Shown here: positions 45,141 through 58,803 of the stretch, in pieces | Layout of the letters: every line of letters starts with the position of its first letter | Numbering within the stretch: position 1 is the first letter of the stretch | From: Burkholderiaceae bacterium | Lineage (GTDB): Bacteria > Pseudomonadota > Gammaproteobacteria > Burkholderiales > Burkholderiaceae_E | Reading direction: 5' to 3' | Length of the DNA stretch: 64,000 nt | Assembly (NCBI GenBank): GCA_027493945.1 | Contig: JAOSJU010000002.1 | Coordinates: forward strand, 62,001 to 126,000 | Notes under the pieces: generated by a model | Told to the model about the DNA's origin: nothing | The model's database searches: none | What the model saw: only the letters and a program-made list of their open reading frames with translations | Position numbers and translations under genes: made by a program

Positions 45141-45160
45141 GGAGGCCTGTCGTCAGGCCC
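45141..45160 (-). terminator. Stem-loop after hup
   Basis: GGCCTG-TCGT-CAGGCC lies 1-16 nt past the hup stop. Short perfect stem without a T run, so termination efficiency is doubtful. Confidence 0.35.
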
Positions 45161-45433
45161 TCAGTTGATCGCGTCTTTCAGCGCCTTGCCCGGACGGAAC
45201 TTCGGTACCTTCGCCGCCTTGATGCGGATCGTCGCACCGGTGCGCGGGTTGCGCCCGCTGCGCGCCGCGCGCTTGCCCACCGCGAAGGTTCCGAACCCGA
45301 CCAGCGTCACGGTACCGCCCTTGCGCAGCGTCGTGCGTACTGCGCCGACCAGCGCCTCGAGCGCGCGACCCGCGGCGGCCTTCGAGATGTCGGCCTGCTT
45401 CGCGATATGGTCGATCAGTTCGGTCTTGTTCAC
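45161..45433 (-). CDS. hupB: DNA-binding protein HU
   Basis: Small histone-like nucleoid protein, 90 residues. [20 protein letters not shown] at the start, DNA-binding arm [20 protein letters not shown], end [14 protein letters not shown] start with GAGGGG 6 nt upstream; the track ORF begins at a later-discarded upstream codon. A TTGACA-17-TTTAAT promoter lies upstream. Position after lon is the standard proteobacterial arrangement. Confidence 0.95.
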   Translation of the reverse strand: MNKTELIDHIAKQADISKAAAGRALEALVGAVRTTLRKGGTVTLVGFGTFAVGKRAARSGRNPRTGATIRIKAAKVPKFRPGKALKDAIN

Positions 45434-45538
45434 GGAATGCCCCCTCACTGCGGAATCATGTTGGACGAGCACGCGTAGCACGGCGCGCTTCGGATGTTGC
45501 TGCTTCTGGCGGCCGCTGGCGCGGCAAGGCGGAGCCGT

Positions 45539-45567
45539 ATTAAATCGCCGGGCCCCGCCACTGTCAA
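45539..45567 (-). promoter_or_regulatory. Promoter of hupB
   Basis: On the minus strand TTGACA (45567-45562), 17-nt spacer, TTTAAT (45544-45539). Near-consensus sigma70 promoter in the lon-hup gap, about 105 nt before the hup start. Confidence 0.75.
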
Positions 45568-45625
45568 GCCGAGCAGCGGCGATGAAAAGGTCCGATTTCC
45601 CTCTGTACCAGCGCCGTATTCCTTC

Positions 45626-48049
<2,424 letters not shown>

Positions 48050-48065
48050 GTGGACCTCCCGGCCG

Positions 48066-48093
48066 ATGTGGCGCTTCCAGCGGGGATTTCAAG
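48066..48093 (-). promoter_or_regulatory. Heat-shock (sigma32-like) promoter of lon
   Basis: On the minus strand CTTGAAA (48093-48087), a 14-nt spacer, then GCCACAT (48072-48066), close to the sigma32 consensus CTTGAAA-N13/14-CCCATNT. It lies 17 nt upstream of the lon ATG. Confidence 0.65.
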
Positions 48094-48273
48094 TTCTGCC
48101 GGTCGAGGATACGACGATTCGGGCTGCACGCCCGCACGACGCCCCCGCGACGTGGGGCCAATCCGCAACGGTCGCAGCGGCGGGCACCGGCTTACGCCGC
48201 TGCCAGCGACCCGCGCAGCGTCGGCGATCGTCGCCGAACGGGGGCCGATCGGGTATCGATCGGCCGCGAAACG

Positions 48274-49539
<1,266 letters not shown>

Positions 49540-49629
49540 GTTCGCTCCGGCCTGCCGGACGGCCGGCTGCGCCGCGGCCGCCGATGCCCGCCAGGGTGCC
49601 CGCTGAAGTGCCCGACGGCGTGCCGCCGA

Positions 49630-50217
49630 TCAGGCACCTTCGCCCCGACTCGACAAAACCCTGTCGATCAGTCCGTAGCTTACCGCATCTTCGGACGACA
49701 TGAAGTTGTCGCGATCGGTGTCGGTCGCGATGCGCTCGATCGGCTGCCCGGTCTTGTCGGCGAGGATGCGGTTGAGCCGCTCGCGCGTGTAGAGGATCTC
49801 GCGCGCGTGGATCTCGATGTCGGAGGCCTGGCCCTGTGCGCCGCCCGAGGGCTGGTGGATCATGATGCGCGCGTTGGGCAGGGCGAAGCGCTTGCCCTTC
49901 GTGCCTGCGGCGAGCAGGAACGCGCCCATGCTCGCGGCGATGCCCAGGCACAGCGTGCTGACCGCCGGCTTGATGAACTGCATCGTGTCGTAGATCGCGA
50001 GCCCCGCCGACACCGACCCGCCGGGCGAGTTGATGTAGAACGAGATGTCCTTGTCCGGGTTCTCGGACTCGAGGAACAGCAATTGCGCCACGATCAGGTT
50101 CGCCGACTGGTCCATGACCGGGCCGACGAGGAAGATCACGTGCTCGCGCAGCAGCCGCGAATAAATGTCGTAGGCGCGCTCGCCGCGCCCGCTCTGCTCG
50201 ATGACGATCGGGACCAT
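49630..50217 (-). CDS. clpP: ATP-dependent Clp protease proteolytic subunit ClpP
   Basis: 195 residues. Catalytic Ser in [15 protein letters not shown], His in [13 protein letters not shown] and Asp in DTDRDNFMS. Annotated from ATG 50217 ([20 protein letters not shown], with AGGGG upstream), which is close to the mature N-terminus of the family. An upstream ATG at 50291 ([15 protein letters not shown]) would join in frame as [14 protein letters not shown] if one base were missing near 50250; that would give about 220 residues with a usual propeptide. The real start is therefore uncertain. Between tig and clpX. Confidence 0.93.
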   Translation of the reverse strand: MVPIVIEQSGRGERAYDIYSRLLREHVIFLVGPVMDQSANLIVAQLLFLESENPDKDISFYINSPGGSVSAGLAIYDTMQFIKPAVSTLCLGIAASMGAFLLAAGTKGKRFALPNARIMIHQPSGGAQGQASDIEIHAREILYTRERLNRILADKTGQPIERIATDTDRDNFMSSEDAVSYGLIDRVLSSRGEGA

Positions 50218-50320
50218 GCCCAGCCCCTGCGTTTCCTGGCGCTGCGCCGGTGGGCGTTGACAAGGTCTTCCACCACGCTGTTGAAGGTCATGTCTGGCTC
50301 CGTCGATTCGGGATCGGGGG

Positions 50321-51628
50321 CTATTGGCCGGCCGACATCAGTTCGTCGAAGGCGAGCTCGCGGTCGGTGATGCGCGCCTTCGAAAGCGCCCAGTCGACCA
50401 CGTTCTGTTCGACGACGATCGCCTCGACCTCGGCCAGCCGGTCGCGGTCGCTGAAGTAGTAGCGCACCACCTCGGCGGGATTCTCGTAGGCCTGCGCGAA
50501 CTCCTCGATCTGCTTGCGGATCTGGTCGGGCCTGGCCTGCAGACCGTGCGCGCGCACGATCTCGGCCACGATCAGGCCCAGGCGCACGCGCCGCTCGGCC
50601 TGATCGCGGAAGGTGTCGGGCGGAATCGGCGGCATGTTCTTCGGGTCGATGCCGCGCTGCCTGAGGTCTTCGATCGCGCGCTCGCCCAGTGCATTGCCCT
50701 CGGCCTCGATCAGCGCGTTGGGCAGCTCGAAGCTCGCGAGCCCGGCGATCGCCTCCATCGTGGCGCCCTTGTTGCGTGCGCGCACCCGCTGCGCGACTTC
50801 GCGCTCGAGGTTGGCGCGGATGTCGGCGCGCATCCGCGCGAGGTCGCCGTCGGGCACGCCGAGCTGGCGGGCGAATGCCTCGTCGACCTCCGGCAACTGC
50901 GGCGCCTCGACCTGCTTCACCGTGACCTCGAACTGCGCGGTCTTGCCGGCGAGCTCGACCGAGCCGTATTCGGTCGGGAAAGCGACCGGGAAGGTTTTCG
51001 TCTCGCCGCTGCCCGCGCCGCGCACGCCCGTCTCGAAGTCGGGGAGCATGCGCCCTTCGCTCAGCACGAACGGAAAATCGGTGGCCGATCCGCCCGGGAA
51101 GGCGACCCCGTCGATCGTGCCGGTGAAGTCGATCGTGACGCGGTCGCCATCCTGCGCCGCGCGATCGGCTGCCGCCCAGTTCACGCGCTGCTTGCGCAGG
51201 ATCGCGATCGTCCTGTCGACGTCGGCCTCGCCCACCGGGCACGACACCCGCTCGAGTTCGAGCGCGGCGGGATCGCCCAACGCGATCTCGGGGTAGACCT
51301 CGAAGGTCGCGGTGAAGCCGAGTTCGTGCTCGGCGACGCCCTCGCGCGATTCGATCCGCGGCTGGCCGGCCACGCGCAGCTTGTGCTCGTCGACCGCCTC
51401 GCTGAACGCCCTGGAGACCGCATCGCCCAGCACCTCGGCATGCACTTGCGGACCGTAGGACCGCTCGATCATCTTCATCGGCACCTTGCCGGGCCGGAAG
51501 CCGGGCATCTTGACGTTGCGCGACAGCTTGCGCAGGCGCTCGACGACCTGCCGGTTGATCTCGGCCACCGGCACGGCCATGGCCAGCTTGCGCTCGAGCG
51601 CGCCGGTCGTTTCAAGTTGGGTTGCCAT
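50321..51628 (-). CDS. tig: Trigger factor
   Basis: Ribosome-associated chaperone, 435 residues. Ribosome-binding signature [15 protein letters not shown], central FKBP-type isomerase domain ([30 protein letters not shown]-like [17 protein letters not shown]) and helical C-terminal chaperone domain. First protein gene after tRNA-Leu on the minus strand. Start [14 protein letters not shown] is family-typical. Confidence 0.96.
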   Translation of the reverse strand: MATQLETTGALERKLAMAVPVAEINRQVVERLRKLSRNVKMPGFRPGKVPMKMIERSYGPQVHAEVLGDAVSRAFSEAVDEHKLRVAGQPRIESREGVAEHELGFTATFEVYPEIALGDPAALELERVSCPVGEADVDRTIAILRKQRVNWAAADRAAQDGDRVTIDFTGTIDGVAFPGGSATDFPFVLSEGRMLPDFETGVRGAGSGETKTFPVAFPTEYGSVELAGKTAQFEVTVKQVEAPQLPEVDEAFARQLGVPDGDLARMRADIRANLEREVAQRVRARNKGATMEAIAGLASFELPNALIEAEGNALGERAIEDLRQRGIDPKNMPPIPPDTFRDQAERRVRLGLIVAEIVRAHGLQARPDQIRKQIEEFAQAYENPAEVVRYYFSDRDRLAEVEAIVVEQNVVDWALSKARITDRELAFDELMSAGQ

Positions 51629-51685
51629 CTCGGGTCATCCAGGATCTCGAATATGGGGGCGATCCGCCAGGATCGCAGTGTGCCG

Positions 51686-51770
51686 TGGTGCGGCCGAAAG
51701 GACTCGAACCTTCACGCCTCGCGGCGCCAGGACCTAAACCTGGTGCGTCTACCAATTCCGCCACGGCCGC
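51686..51770 (-). tRNA. tRNA-Leu (TAG)
   Basis: Minus-strand sequence starts GCGGCCGTGGCGGAATTGGT, anticodon stem-loop CCAGGTTTAGGTCCTGG (TAG), long variable arm GCGCCGCGAGGCGT, T-arm AGGTTCGAGTCCT and encoded CCA. Acceptor GCGGCCG pairs with CGGCCGC. 85 nt. Confidence 0.96.
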
Positions 51771-51780
51771 GAAACCGGTG

Positions 51781-51786
51781 ATTCTA
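51781..51786 (-). promoter_or_regulatory. -10 element of tRNA-Leu
   Basis: TAGAAT on the minus strand 11 nt ahead of the tRNA 5' end. Only a weak -35 candidate (GTGACC, spacing 15) is present. tig may share this transcript. Confidence 0.45.
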
Positions 51787-51830
51787 AACGATGCAGCACG
51801 GGGTCACGGCGCCACGCATCCGGCCGGGCC

Positions 51831-51836
51831 TACAAT
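51831..51836 (+). promoter_or_regulatory. -10 element of hpnC operon
   Basis: TACAAT ends 7 nt before the hpnC ATG, implying a nearly leaderless mRNA if used. Confidence 0.4.
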
Positions 51837-51843
51837 CGCGGCC

Positions 51844-52678
51844 ATGCCACCCGCCGTGCTGACCTCGGTCGACCACTACGAGAACTTCCCCGTCGGGTCG
51901 CTGCTCGTGCCGGCGCGGCTGCGCCCGGCGGTCGCCGCGATCTACCGGTTCGCACGCCACGCCGACGACCTCGCCGACGAGGGCGACGCCTCGCCGGCGC
52001 AGCGGCTGGCGGCGCTCGATGCGCTCGATCGCGCACTGCGCGGCGAAGCCGACGATCCGCCGGTGCTCGCGCAGTTGCGCCCGCACCTGCAGGCCCACGC
52101 GCTGCCGGTAGAGCCGCTGCGCGCACTGCTGTCGGCATTCGCGCAGGACGTCGGCACGGTGCGCCATCCGGGCTGGGGCAGCGTCACCGACTATTGCAGC
52201 CGCTCGGCCAACCCGGTCGGCGAGCTGATGCTGCGGCTGTTCGGCACCTGGAACGCGTTCACGCGGATTTCCTCCGACGAGATCTGCACCGCGCTGCAGG
52301 TGCTCAACTTCCTGCAGGATCTCGCCCCGGACTGGCGCCGCGACCGCCTCTACCTGCCCCCTGGACGAGTTGCACGACGCCGGCCTGTCCGAGGCCGATG
52401 TCGCGCGCTCGGTGGACGCCGGGCACGCCAGCCATGCGCTCGCGCACTTCCTTGCCGGGCAGCTGCAGCGCGCGCGCGCACTGCTCGAGTCGGGCGCGGT
52501 ACTGTCGCAGCGCGTGCCGTGGCGCCTGTCGCTCGAGCTGCGCGCGATCGTCGCCGGCGGCCTGCGCGTGGCCGATCGCCTGCGCGCCGCGGGCCACGAT
52601 CCGATCGCTCACCGTCCGTCGCTCGGATGGCGCGACGCGCCGGCACTGGCGCGGCTCTGGTGGCAAGCGCCGAAATGA
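51844..52678 (+). CDS. hpnC: Squalene synthase HpnC (frameshift)
   Basis: With HpnD and HpnE converts farnesyl diphosphate to squalene via presqualene diphosphate and hydroxysqualene; HpnC forms hydroxysqualene. About 277 residues, squalene/phytoene-synthase fold. Asp motifs FARHADDLADEGD and LNFLQDLAPDWRRDRLYLP. The frame shifts near 52363: CTGCCCCCTGGACGAG carries one C more than needed for YLPLDELHDAGLSEADV, which continues in ORF 52370-52678. Stop overlaps the hpnD ATG. Confidence 0.9.
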
Positions 52679-53524
52679 CGCCCGACGAATACTGCGCCGA
52701 GAAGGCCGCGAGCAGCGGCTCGAGTTTCTACTACAGCTTCCTGTTCCTGCCCCCCGAGCGCAGGCGGGCGATCACCGCGCTGTACGCGTTCTGCCGCGAG
52801 GTCGACGACACGGTCGACGAAGCCGGCGACCCGCAGGTGGCGCGCGCGCGCCTCGACTGGTGGCGCGGCGAGGTCGACCGGTTGTTCGCCGGCGACCCCC
52901 AGCATCCGGTCGCACTGGCGCTGGCGCCGCACCTGCAGTCGTGCTCGATCACGCGACACGCGCTGGCGACGATCATCGACGGGATGCAGATGGACCTCGA
53001 GCAGGACCGCTATCCCGACTTCGAGGGGCTGCGGCTGTACTGCCACCGCGTCGCCGGCGTGGTGGGCGTGCTCGCCGCCGGGATCTTCGGCGCACGCAAC
53101 CCTGCCACGCTCGAATACGCGGAGCGGCTCGGACTGGCGTTCCAGCTCACCAACATCATCCGCGACGTCGGCGAGGACGCGCGCAAGGGCCGCGTCTACC
53201 TGCCGATCGAGGACCTGCAGCGTTTCGGCGTTGCGGTGCACGAGATTCTCGCGTCGCGGCCGAGCGAGCGCTTCGTCGAACTGATGCGCTTCCGAGGCGG
53301 CGCGCGCGCGCGAGCACTACCGGCAGGCGTTCGCGCTGCTCGAGCCATCGGAGCGGCGCGCGCAGCGCCCCGGCCTGATGATGGCGGCGATCTACGCGCG
53401 GCTGCTCGACGAGATCGAACGCGACGGATTCAGGGTGCTCACGCACCGCACCTCGCTCACCCCGGTGCGCAAGTTCTGGCTTGCGTGGAAGACCTGGGTG
53501 ACGGGCCGCATGCCGCGCATATGA
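52675..53524 (+). CDS. hpnD: Presqualene diphosphate synthase HpnD (frameshift)
   Basis: Condenses two farnesyl diphosphates to presqualene diphosphate. About 282 residues. FYYSFLFLPPERRRAITALY, Asp-rich motifs CREVDDTVDEAGD and NIIRDVGEDARKGRVYLP. The frame breaks near 53300 within GGCGGCGCGCGCGCGCGAG; the second part reads REHYRQAFALLEPSERR and ends VTGRMPRI. ATGA overlaps with hpnC and hpnE. Confidence 0.9.
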
Positions 53525-54889
53525 GGACGCCGTCCGCGCCGCCCGCGGTGGCGGTGGTGGGTGCCGGCTGGGCCGGCCTGTCGGCGGCGCTGGCGCTGGC
53601 CGAGGCGGGGCTGAGAGTGACGCTGTTCGAGTCGGCGCCCCAGGCCGGCGGGCGCGCGCGCAGCGTCACGCTGGCCACGCCGCTCGGCCCGATCGCCATC
53701 GACAACGGCCAGCACCTGATCGTCGGCGCGTACCGCGAAACGCTCGATCTGCTCGACAGGCTCGGCGCCGGCCCGCTTTTGCAGCGGCACCGGCTGCACC
53801 TGGTGTCGGCGCGCGGACTGTCGCTGCGCGCCGCGCCGCTGCCGGCACCGCTGCACCTGGCCTGGGGCCTGTTGCGCGGCGGCGGGCTCGCGTGGGGCGA
53901 GCGCGCGGCGATGCTGCGAATGATGCGCGCGCTGCGGCGCACGCGCTGGGAAGTCCCCGCCGACGAGACCGTGGCGGCGCTGCTGGCGCGCCTGCGCCAG
54001 CCGGCGCCCCCTGGTCGCGAAACTGTGGGCACCGCTGTGCGTCGGCGCGCTGAACACGCTGCCCACCCAGGCCTGTGCGCGCAGCTTCGCCGCGGTGCTG
54101 CGCGACACGCTGGGCGCGTCGAGCGGCGCCTGCGACTTCGTCGCGCCCGACGCGCCGCTGGGCGCGCTGCTGCCCGATCCGGGGCTCGCGCGGCTGCGCG
54201 CGCTCGGCGCGACGATCCGGCTGCGCAGCACGGTGCGCGAACTGCGGCCGTCGTCGTCGGGATGGCGGGTCGACGCGGACGAGAGCCCGTTCGCTGCGCT
54301 GTTGCTGGCGCTGCCGCCATGGTCGGCCGCAGCGCCGCTGGGCCGTCTCGGCCTGGACCTCGCCGCGCTGCAGGCGTTCGTGCCCGAGCCGATCGCCACC
54401 GCCTGGGCGCTGTGGCCGTCCGGCGAGGCTCCGCCGCTCGCGCGCTGGCTGATGCTCGACGAGGATCCGGCGCGCGGGCGCTACGGCCAGTGGGTGTTCG
54501 ACCGCGGCGACATCGGCGCGGCGCGCGTGGCCGGCGTCGTGGTGAGCGCGGCGAGCCGGATCGAAGACGTCTCCGCGCAAGCCCTCGCCGAAGGCGTCGC
54601 GGCGCAGCTGCGCGACGCGTTCGGTGGCCCGGCGCCATCGGCGATCCGCGTCGTCACCGAGCGCCGCGCGACCTTCCGCTGCACGCCCGGCCTGCCCCGC
54701 CCGGCCTGCGACCACTATGCCCGCGAAGCGCCCGGACTGTGGCTCGCCGGCGACTGGACCTGGCCGGACTATCCGGCCACGATCGAAGCCGCAGTGCGCA
54801 GCGGCCGGCAAGCCGCTGCCGGCATCATTGCCAGCCTGGGCATGGCGCCGCAGCCGGGGGCTGTTCGCACGACGAACGAGCGCGCGTAA
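53521..54889 (+). CDS. hpnE: Hydroxysqualene dehydroxylase HpnE (frameshift)
   Basis: FAD-dependent amine-oxidase-fold enzyme reducing hydroxysqualene to squalene. About 455 residues. N-terminal dinucleotide motif AVVGAGWAGLSAALALAEAG and C-terminal FAD motif GLWLAGDWTWPDYPATIEAA. Frame break near 54011: GCGCCCCCTGGTCGC has one C more than needed for PAPLVAKLWAPLCVGAL; the second part continues in ORF 54095-54889. Converges with radA 19 nt beyond. The squalene-hopene cyclase is not in the window. Confidence 0.9.
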
Positions 54890-54908
54890 GCGGGCTCGGC
54901 GCGGATCC

Positions 54909-56268
54909 TCAGCGCCAGGCGGCGTCCAGCGCCTGGTCGATGCGCTTCGAGCCCGATCGCCTCGAGCCCCTCGAAGGCGCGCTTCGGCGCGTTGGCGCGC
55001 GGGATCAGCACCCGCGAGAAGCCGAGCTTGGCCGCCTCGCGCAGCCTCTCCTGGCCGCGCGGCGCGGGACGGATCTCGCCGGCCAGCCCGACCTCGCCGA
55101 AGACCGCGAAGCCGCGCGGCAGCGCGCGGTTCTTCAGCGACGAGACGATCGCGAGCAGCACCGCCAGGTCGGCCGCCGGCTCGCCGATGCGCACCCCGCC
55201 CACCGCGTTGACGAAGACATCCTGGTCGTAGCAGGCGATGCCCGCGTGCCGGTGCAGCACCGCCAGCAACATCGCCAGCCGGTTCTGTTCCAGCCCGACC
55301 GACAGGCGTCGCGGGTTGGGCACGTGCGCGGTGTCGACCAGCGCCTGGATCTCCACCAGCAGCGGGCGGGTGCCCTCCTGCGTGACCAGCACGCAGGAGC
55401 CCGGCACCTGCTCGGCGTGCTGCGACAGGAACAGCGCCGACGGGTTGGCCACCCCGCGCAGGCCGCGATCGGTCATCGCGAACACGCCGAGCTCGTTGAC
55501 CGCGCCGAAGCGGTTCTTGAACGCGCGCACGAGCCGGTACGACGAGTGCGTGTCGCCCTCGAAATAGAGCACCGTGTCGACCATGTGCTCGAGCACCCGC
55601 GGGCCCGCGAGCGTGCCCTCCTTCGTCACGTGGCCGATCATCACCATCGCCACGCCGAGCTGCTTGGACAGGCGGGTGAGCTGCGCGGCGCATTCGCGCA
55701 CCTGCGCGACCGAGCCCGGCGCCGACTGCAACTGCGACGAATACAGCGTCTGGATCGAGTCGACCACCACGACCGCCGGCCGGCGCTGCTGCACGGCGGT
55801 GCAGATGCGCTCGAGCTCGATCTCGGGCAGCAGCGGCAGGCGCGCGTCGCCCGCGCCCAGCCGCTGCGCGCGCAGCGCGACCTGCGAGGCCGACTCCTCG
55901 CCGGTGACGTAGAGCACCTCGAGCGAGGCCGACAGGTGGGCCAGCGCCTGCAGCAGCAGCGTGGACTTGCCGATGCCCGGGTCGCCGCCGATCAGCACCA
56001 CCGAGCCCTCGACCAGCCCGCCGCCGAGCACGCGGTCGAATTCGTCGATGCCGGTGCCGACCCGCCCGGCCTGCTGCGCCGGCACCGCGTCGAGCATCAC
56101 CACCTCCTGGGTGGGCGCGAGCGACTGGTAACGGTGGCCCTCGGCGCTGGCGGCCACCGCGGTCTCGCCGAGCGTGTTCCAGGCGCCGCAGTGCGGACAC
56201 TGCCCCTGCCACTTCGGCGTAGCGCCTCCGCATTCGCCGCAGACGTACTGCGTCTTCGCCCTTGCCAT
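54909..56268 (-). CDS. radA: DNA repair protein RadA (frameshift near 3' end)
   Basis: RecA-like branch-migration ATPase. About 452 residues. N-terminal zinc finger YVCGECGGATPKWQGQCPHC, Walker A GGDPGIGKSTLLLQAL, KNRFG motif AFKNRFGAVNELG and C-terminal Lon-like domain ([17 protein letters not shown]). The expected C-terminus IGLKRIDQALDAAWR requires removing one base near 54943 (GGGCTCGAAGCGCATCGAC); without it the frame overruns past the real stop. Starts 14 nt after the alr stop on the minus strand, so alr-radA form an operon. Confidence 0.92.
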
Positions 56269-56282
56269 CGTCGGCGCCGCGA

Positions 56283-57356
56283 TCAGCCGACTTCGACGCG
56301 CAGCGGCACCCGCTGCGCGAGCGCGCACATCAACTCGTAGCCGATCGTGCCGCTCGCCCGCGCAACCGCGTCGATCGGGACGATCTCGCCCCACAGCTCG
56401 ACCGCCGAGCCGGGGCGCGCGCCCGGCACCGGCCCGAGATCGACCATCAGCATGTCCATCGCGACGCGCCCGACCGTGGCGGTGCGCACGCCGTCGACGG
56501 CCACCGGCGTGCCGCTGGGGGCGTGACGCGGATAGCCATCGGCGTACCCGCAGGCGACCACGCCGATGCGCATCGGCTGCGACGCGCGGAAGGTGGAGCC
56601 GTAGCCGACCGCGTCGCCGGCAACCAGCTCCTGCACGGCGATCAGTCGCGATTCGAACCGCATCGTCGGGCGCAGGCCGAGCGCGCGCGCATCGCCCTCG
56701 CCGAACGGCGTGGCGCCATAGAGCATCACGCCGGGGCGGATCGCGTCGCCGTGCGCGCCGGGCACCTGCAGCGTCGCCGCCGAATTCGCCAGCGAGCGCG
56801 GCGCGGACAGGCCCTCGGCTGCCGCCTCGAAGCGGCGCAACGCGTCGTCGGCGCCGCCGTCGAGGTCGGCATTGGCGAAATGTGTCATCAGCGTCAGCCG
56901 GCTCACCCAGGTCAGTCGGGAGAGCCGGGCGAAGGCCTCGCGAAACGCGTCGTGGCCGAAGCCGAGGCGGTTCATGCCGCTGTTGAACTTCAGGAGCACC
57001 TCGATCGGCGCGGGCTCGGCCAGCGTCTCCAGCCAGTCGACCTGACGGGCCTCGTGCACCACCAGCGACAGCCCCTCGCGCGCCGCCTGGGAAACGTCGA
57101 CGGGATCGAAGGCGCCTTCGAGCATCAGCACCGGGCCGCTCCAGCCCTCGCGGCGCAACTGCGCGGCACCGTCGAACTCGACCAGCGCGAGCCCGTCGGC
57201 CGCGGCGAAGCCGCGCGCCGCGTTGGCCAGCCCGTGGCCGTAGCCGTTGGCCTTGACCACCGCCCAGAGGAATCTGCCCGGTGCCCGCTCGCGCGCGAGG
57301 GCCAGGTTGTGGCGCATCGCAGGAATCGAGACCGTAGCGCGGATCGGACGGGGCAT
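56283..57356 (-). CDS. alr: Alanine racemase
   Basis: PLP enzyme interconverting L- and D-alanine for peptidoglycan. 357 residues. PLP lysine in WAVVKANGYGHGLANAAR, catalytic Tyr in DAVGYGSTFRAS and beta-barrel domain ending RVPLRVEVG. Start MPRPIRATVSIPAM chosen over the longer track start at 57383. Divergent from lplT with 184 nt between. Confidence 0.95.
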   Translation of the reverse strand: MPRPIRATVSIPAMRHNLALARERAPGRFLWAVVKANGYGHGLANAARGFAAADGLALVEFDGAAQLRREGWSGPVLMLEGAFDPVDVSQAAREGLSLVVHEARQVDWLETLAEPAPIEVLLKFNSGMNRLGFGHDAFREAFARLSRLTWVSRLTLMTHFANADLDGGADDALRRFEAAAEGLSAPRSLANSAATLQVPGAHGDAIRPGVMLYGATPFGEGDARALGLRPTMRFESRLIAVQELVAGDAVGYGSTFRASQPMRIGVVACGYADGYPRHAPSGTPVAVDGVRTATVGRVAMDMLMVDLGPVPGARPGSAVELWGEIVPIDAVARASGTIGYELMCALAQRVPLRVEVG

Positions 57357-57540
57357 CGGGGACAGGCAGGCGGGATGCGTCAACTATACACACGGTCGGG
57401 GCGGATGATCGTGGTATAAACCGACCCGCGCTCAGCATCGGGACCATCGGTCGCACGGCACGGCGCGCCGGCAGACCGGCCAAGCCGCCCGTGAGAGCGG
57501 AAAGCCGGCGCTCGAACGGAGACACGAGAGCCCTTTCCGG
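57357..57540. other. Divergent intergenic region alr/lplT
   Basis: About 180 nt. TATAGT on the minus strand and TATAAA on the plus strand occur near 57385-57420, possible -10 elements for the two genes, without convincing -35 partners. Nothing else supported. Confidence 0.4.
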
Positions 57541-58803
57541 ATGAAACGCGGCTTCTACACGATCATGGCGGCGCAGTTTTTTTCGTCGCTCGCCGATAAC
57601 GCGCTGCTGATCGCCGCGATCGCGCTACTCATCGAGATGCACGCGCCGGAATGGATGAAGCCGCTGCTCAAGCTGTTCTTCACCGTCTCCTACGTGATGC
57701 TCGCCCCGTTCGTGGGCGCGCTGGCCGACTCGATGCCCAAGGGCCGGGTGATGTTCGCGACCAACCTGGTGAAGATCGTCGGCTGCGCGCTCATGTTCTT
57801 CACGATTCATCCGCTGCTCGCTTATGGGGTCGTCGGCTTCGGCGCGGCGGCGTACTCGCCCGCCAAGTACGGGATCCTCACCGAGCTGCTGCCGCCCGAG
57901 AAGCTGGTCGCCGCGAACGGCTGGATCGAGGGCACCACGGTCAGCTCGATCATCCTGGGCACGGTGCTGGGCGGAGCGCTGATCAGCCCGACGATCGCCG
58001 GGACGCTGCTGGCCTTCGACCTGCCGCTGGTCGACACCGGCATCGACACGCCGGCCGAATCGGCGATCGTGGTGATCGCGGTGTTCTACGCGATCGCCGC
58101 GGCGTTCAACCTCGGCATTCCCGACACCGGCGCGCGTTATCCGCAGCAGGCACGCAATCCGTTCACGCTGATGCGCGAGTTCCTCGGCTGCTGCCGCGTG
58201 CTGTGGAAAGACAAGCTCGGCCAGATCTCGCTGGCAGTGACCACGCTGTTCTGGGGAGCCGGAGCGACGCTGCAGTTCATCGTGCTCGACTGGGCGCGCC
58301 ACGCGCTCGGCCTGCCGCTCAGTCGTGCCGCGATCCTGCAGGGCGTGGTCGCGCTGGGCATCGCAATCGGCGCGGTGTTCGCCGCGCGCGTGGTGCGGCT
58401 GCGCGATTCGCTGCGCGTGCTGCCGGTGGGCGTGGCGATGGGCCTGGTCGTGCCGGCGATGACGCTGGTGTCTTCCGAATGGGTGGCGTTTCCGCTGCTG
58501 GTGCTGGTCGGCGCGATGGCCGGGTTCTTCGTCGTGCCGATGAACGCGCTGCTGCAGCACCGCGGACACGTGCTGATGAGCGCCGGGCATTCGATCGCGG
58601 TGCAGAACTTCAACGAGAACCTGAACATCCTGCTGATGCTCGGACTGTACTCGCTGCTGCTGCGCATGGAGCTCGGCGTGAACCCGGTGATCGTGGTCTT
58701 CGGCGCGTTCGTCGCGCTGACGATGCTCGCGGTGATGCGGCTGCACGCGGCCAACCAGCGCCTCTTCGACTCGGTCGCGCTGATCGGCCAGAGCAAGCAT
58801 TAG
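57541..58803 (+). CDS. lplT: Lysophospholipid transporter LplT (MFS)
   Basis: Major-facilitator protein that flips lysophospholipids into the cytoplasm for reacylation. 420 residues with about 12 hydrophobic segments, first MKRGFYTIMAAQFFSSLADN; PFVGALADSMPKGRVMF is the MFS loop motif; RGHVLMSAGHSIAVQNFNEN is conserved in LplT. No acyltransferase partner (Aas) is adjacent. Divergent to alr, a common betaproteobacterial pairing. Confidence 0.93.
   Translation: MKRGFYTIMAAQFFSSLADNALLIAAIALLIEMHAPEWMKPLLKLFFTVSYVMLAPFVGALADSMPKGRVMFATNLVKIVGCALMFFTIHPLLAYGVVGFGAAAYSPAKYGILTELLPPEKLVAANGWIEGTTVSSIILGTVLGGALISPTIAGTLLAFDLPLVDTGIDTPAESAIVVIAVFYAIAAAFNLGIPDTGARYPQQARNPFTLMREFLGCCRVLWKDKLGQISLAVTTLFWGAGATLQFIVLDWARHALGLPLSRAAILQGVVALGIAIGAVFAARVVRLRDSLRVLPVGVAMGLVVPAMTLVSSEWVAFPLLVLVGAMAGFFVVPMNALLQHRGHVLMSAGHSIAVQNFNENLNILLMLGLYSLLLRMELGVNPVIVVFGAFVALTMLAVMRLHAANQRLFDSVALIGQSKH

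Noticed and set aside
51636-51650. CCCCCATATT upstream of tig as a sigma32 -10
   Set aside because: No CTTGAAA-like -35 at the right distance.
51622-56340. A 1572-residue plus-strand ORF
   Set aside because: It strings together parts of hpnC, hpnD and hpnE before their frame breaks and then runs antisense through radA; the separate genes explain it.
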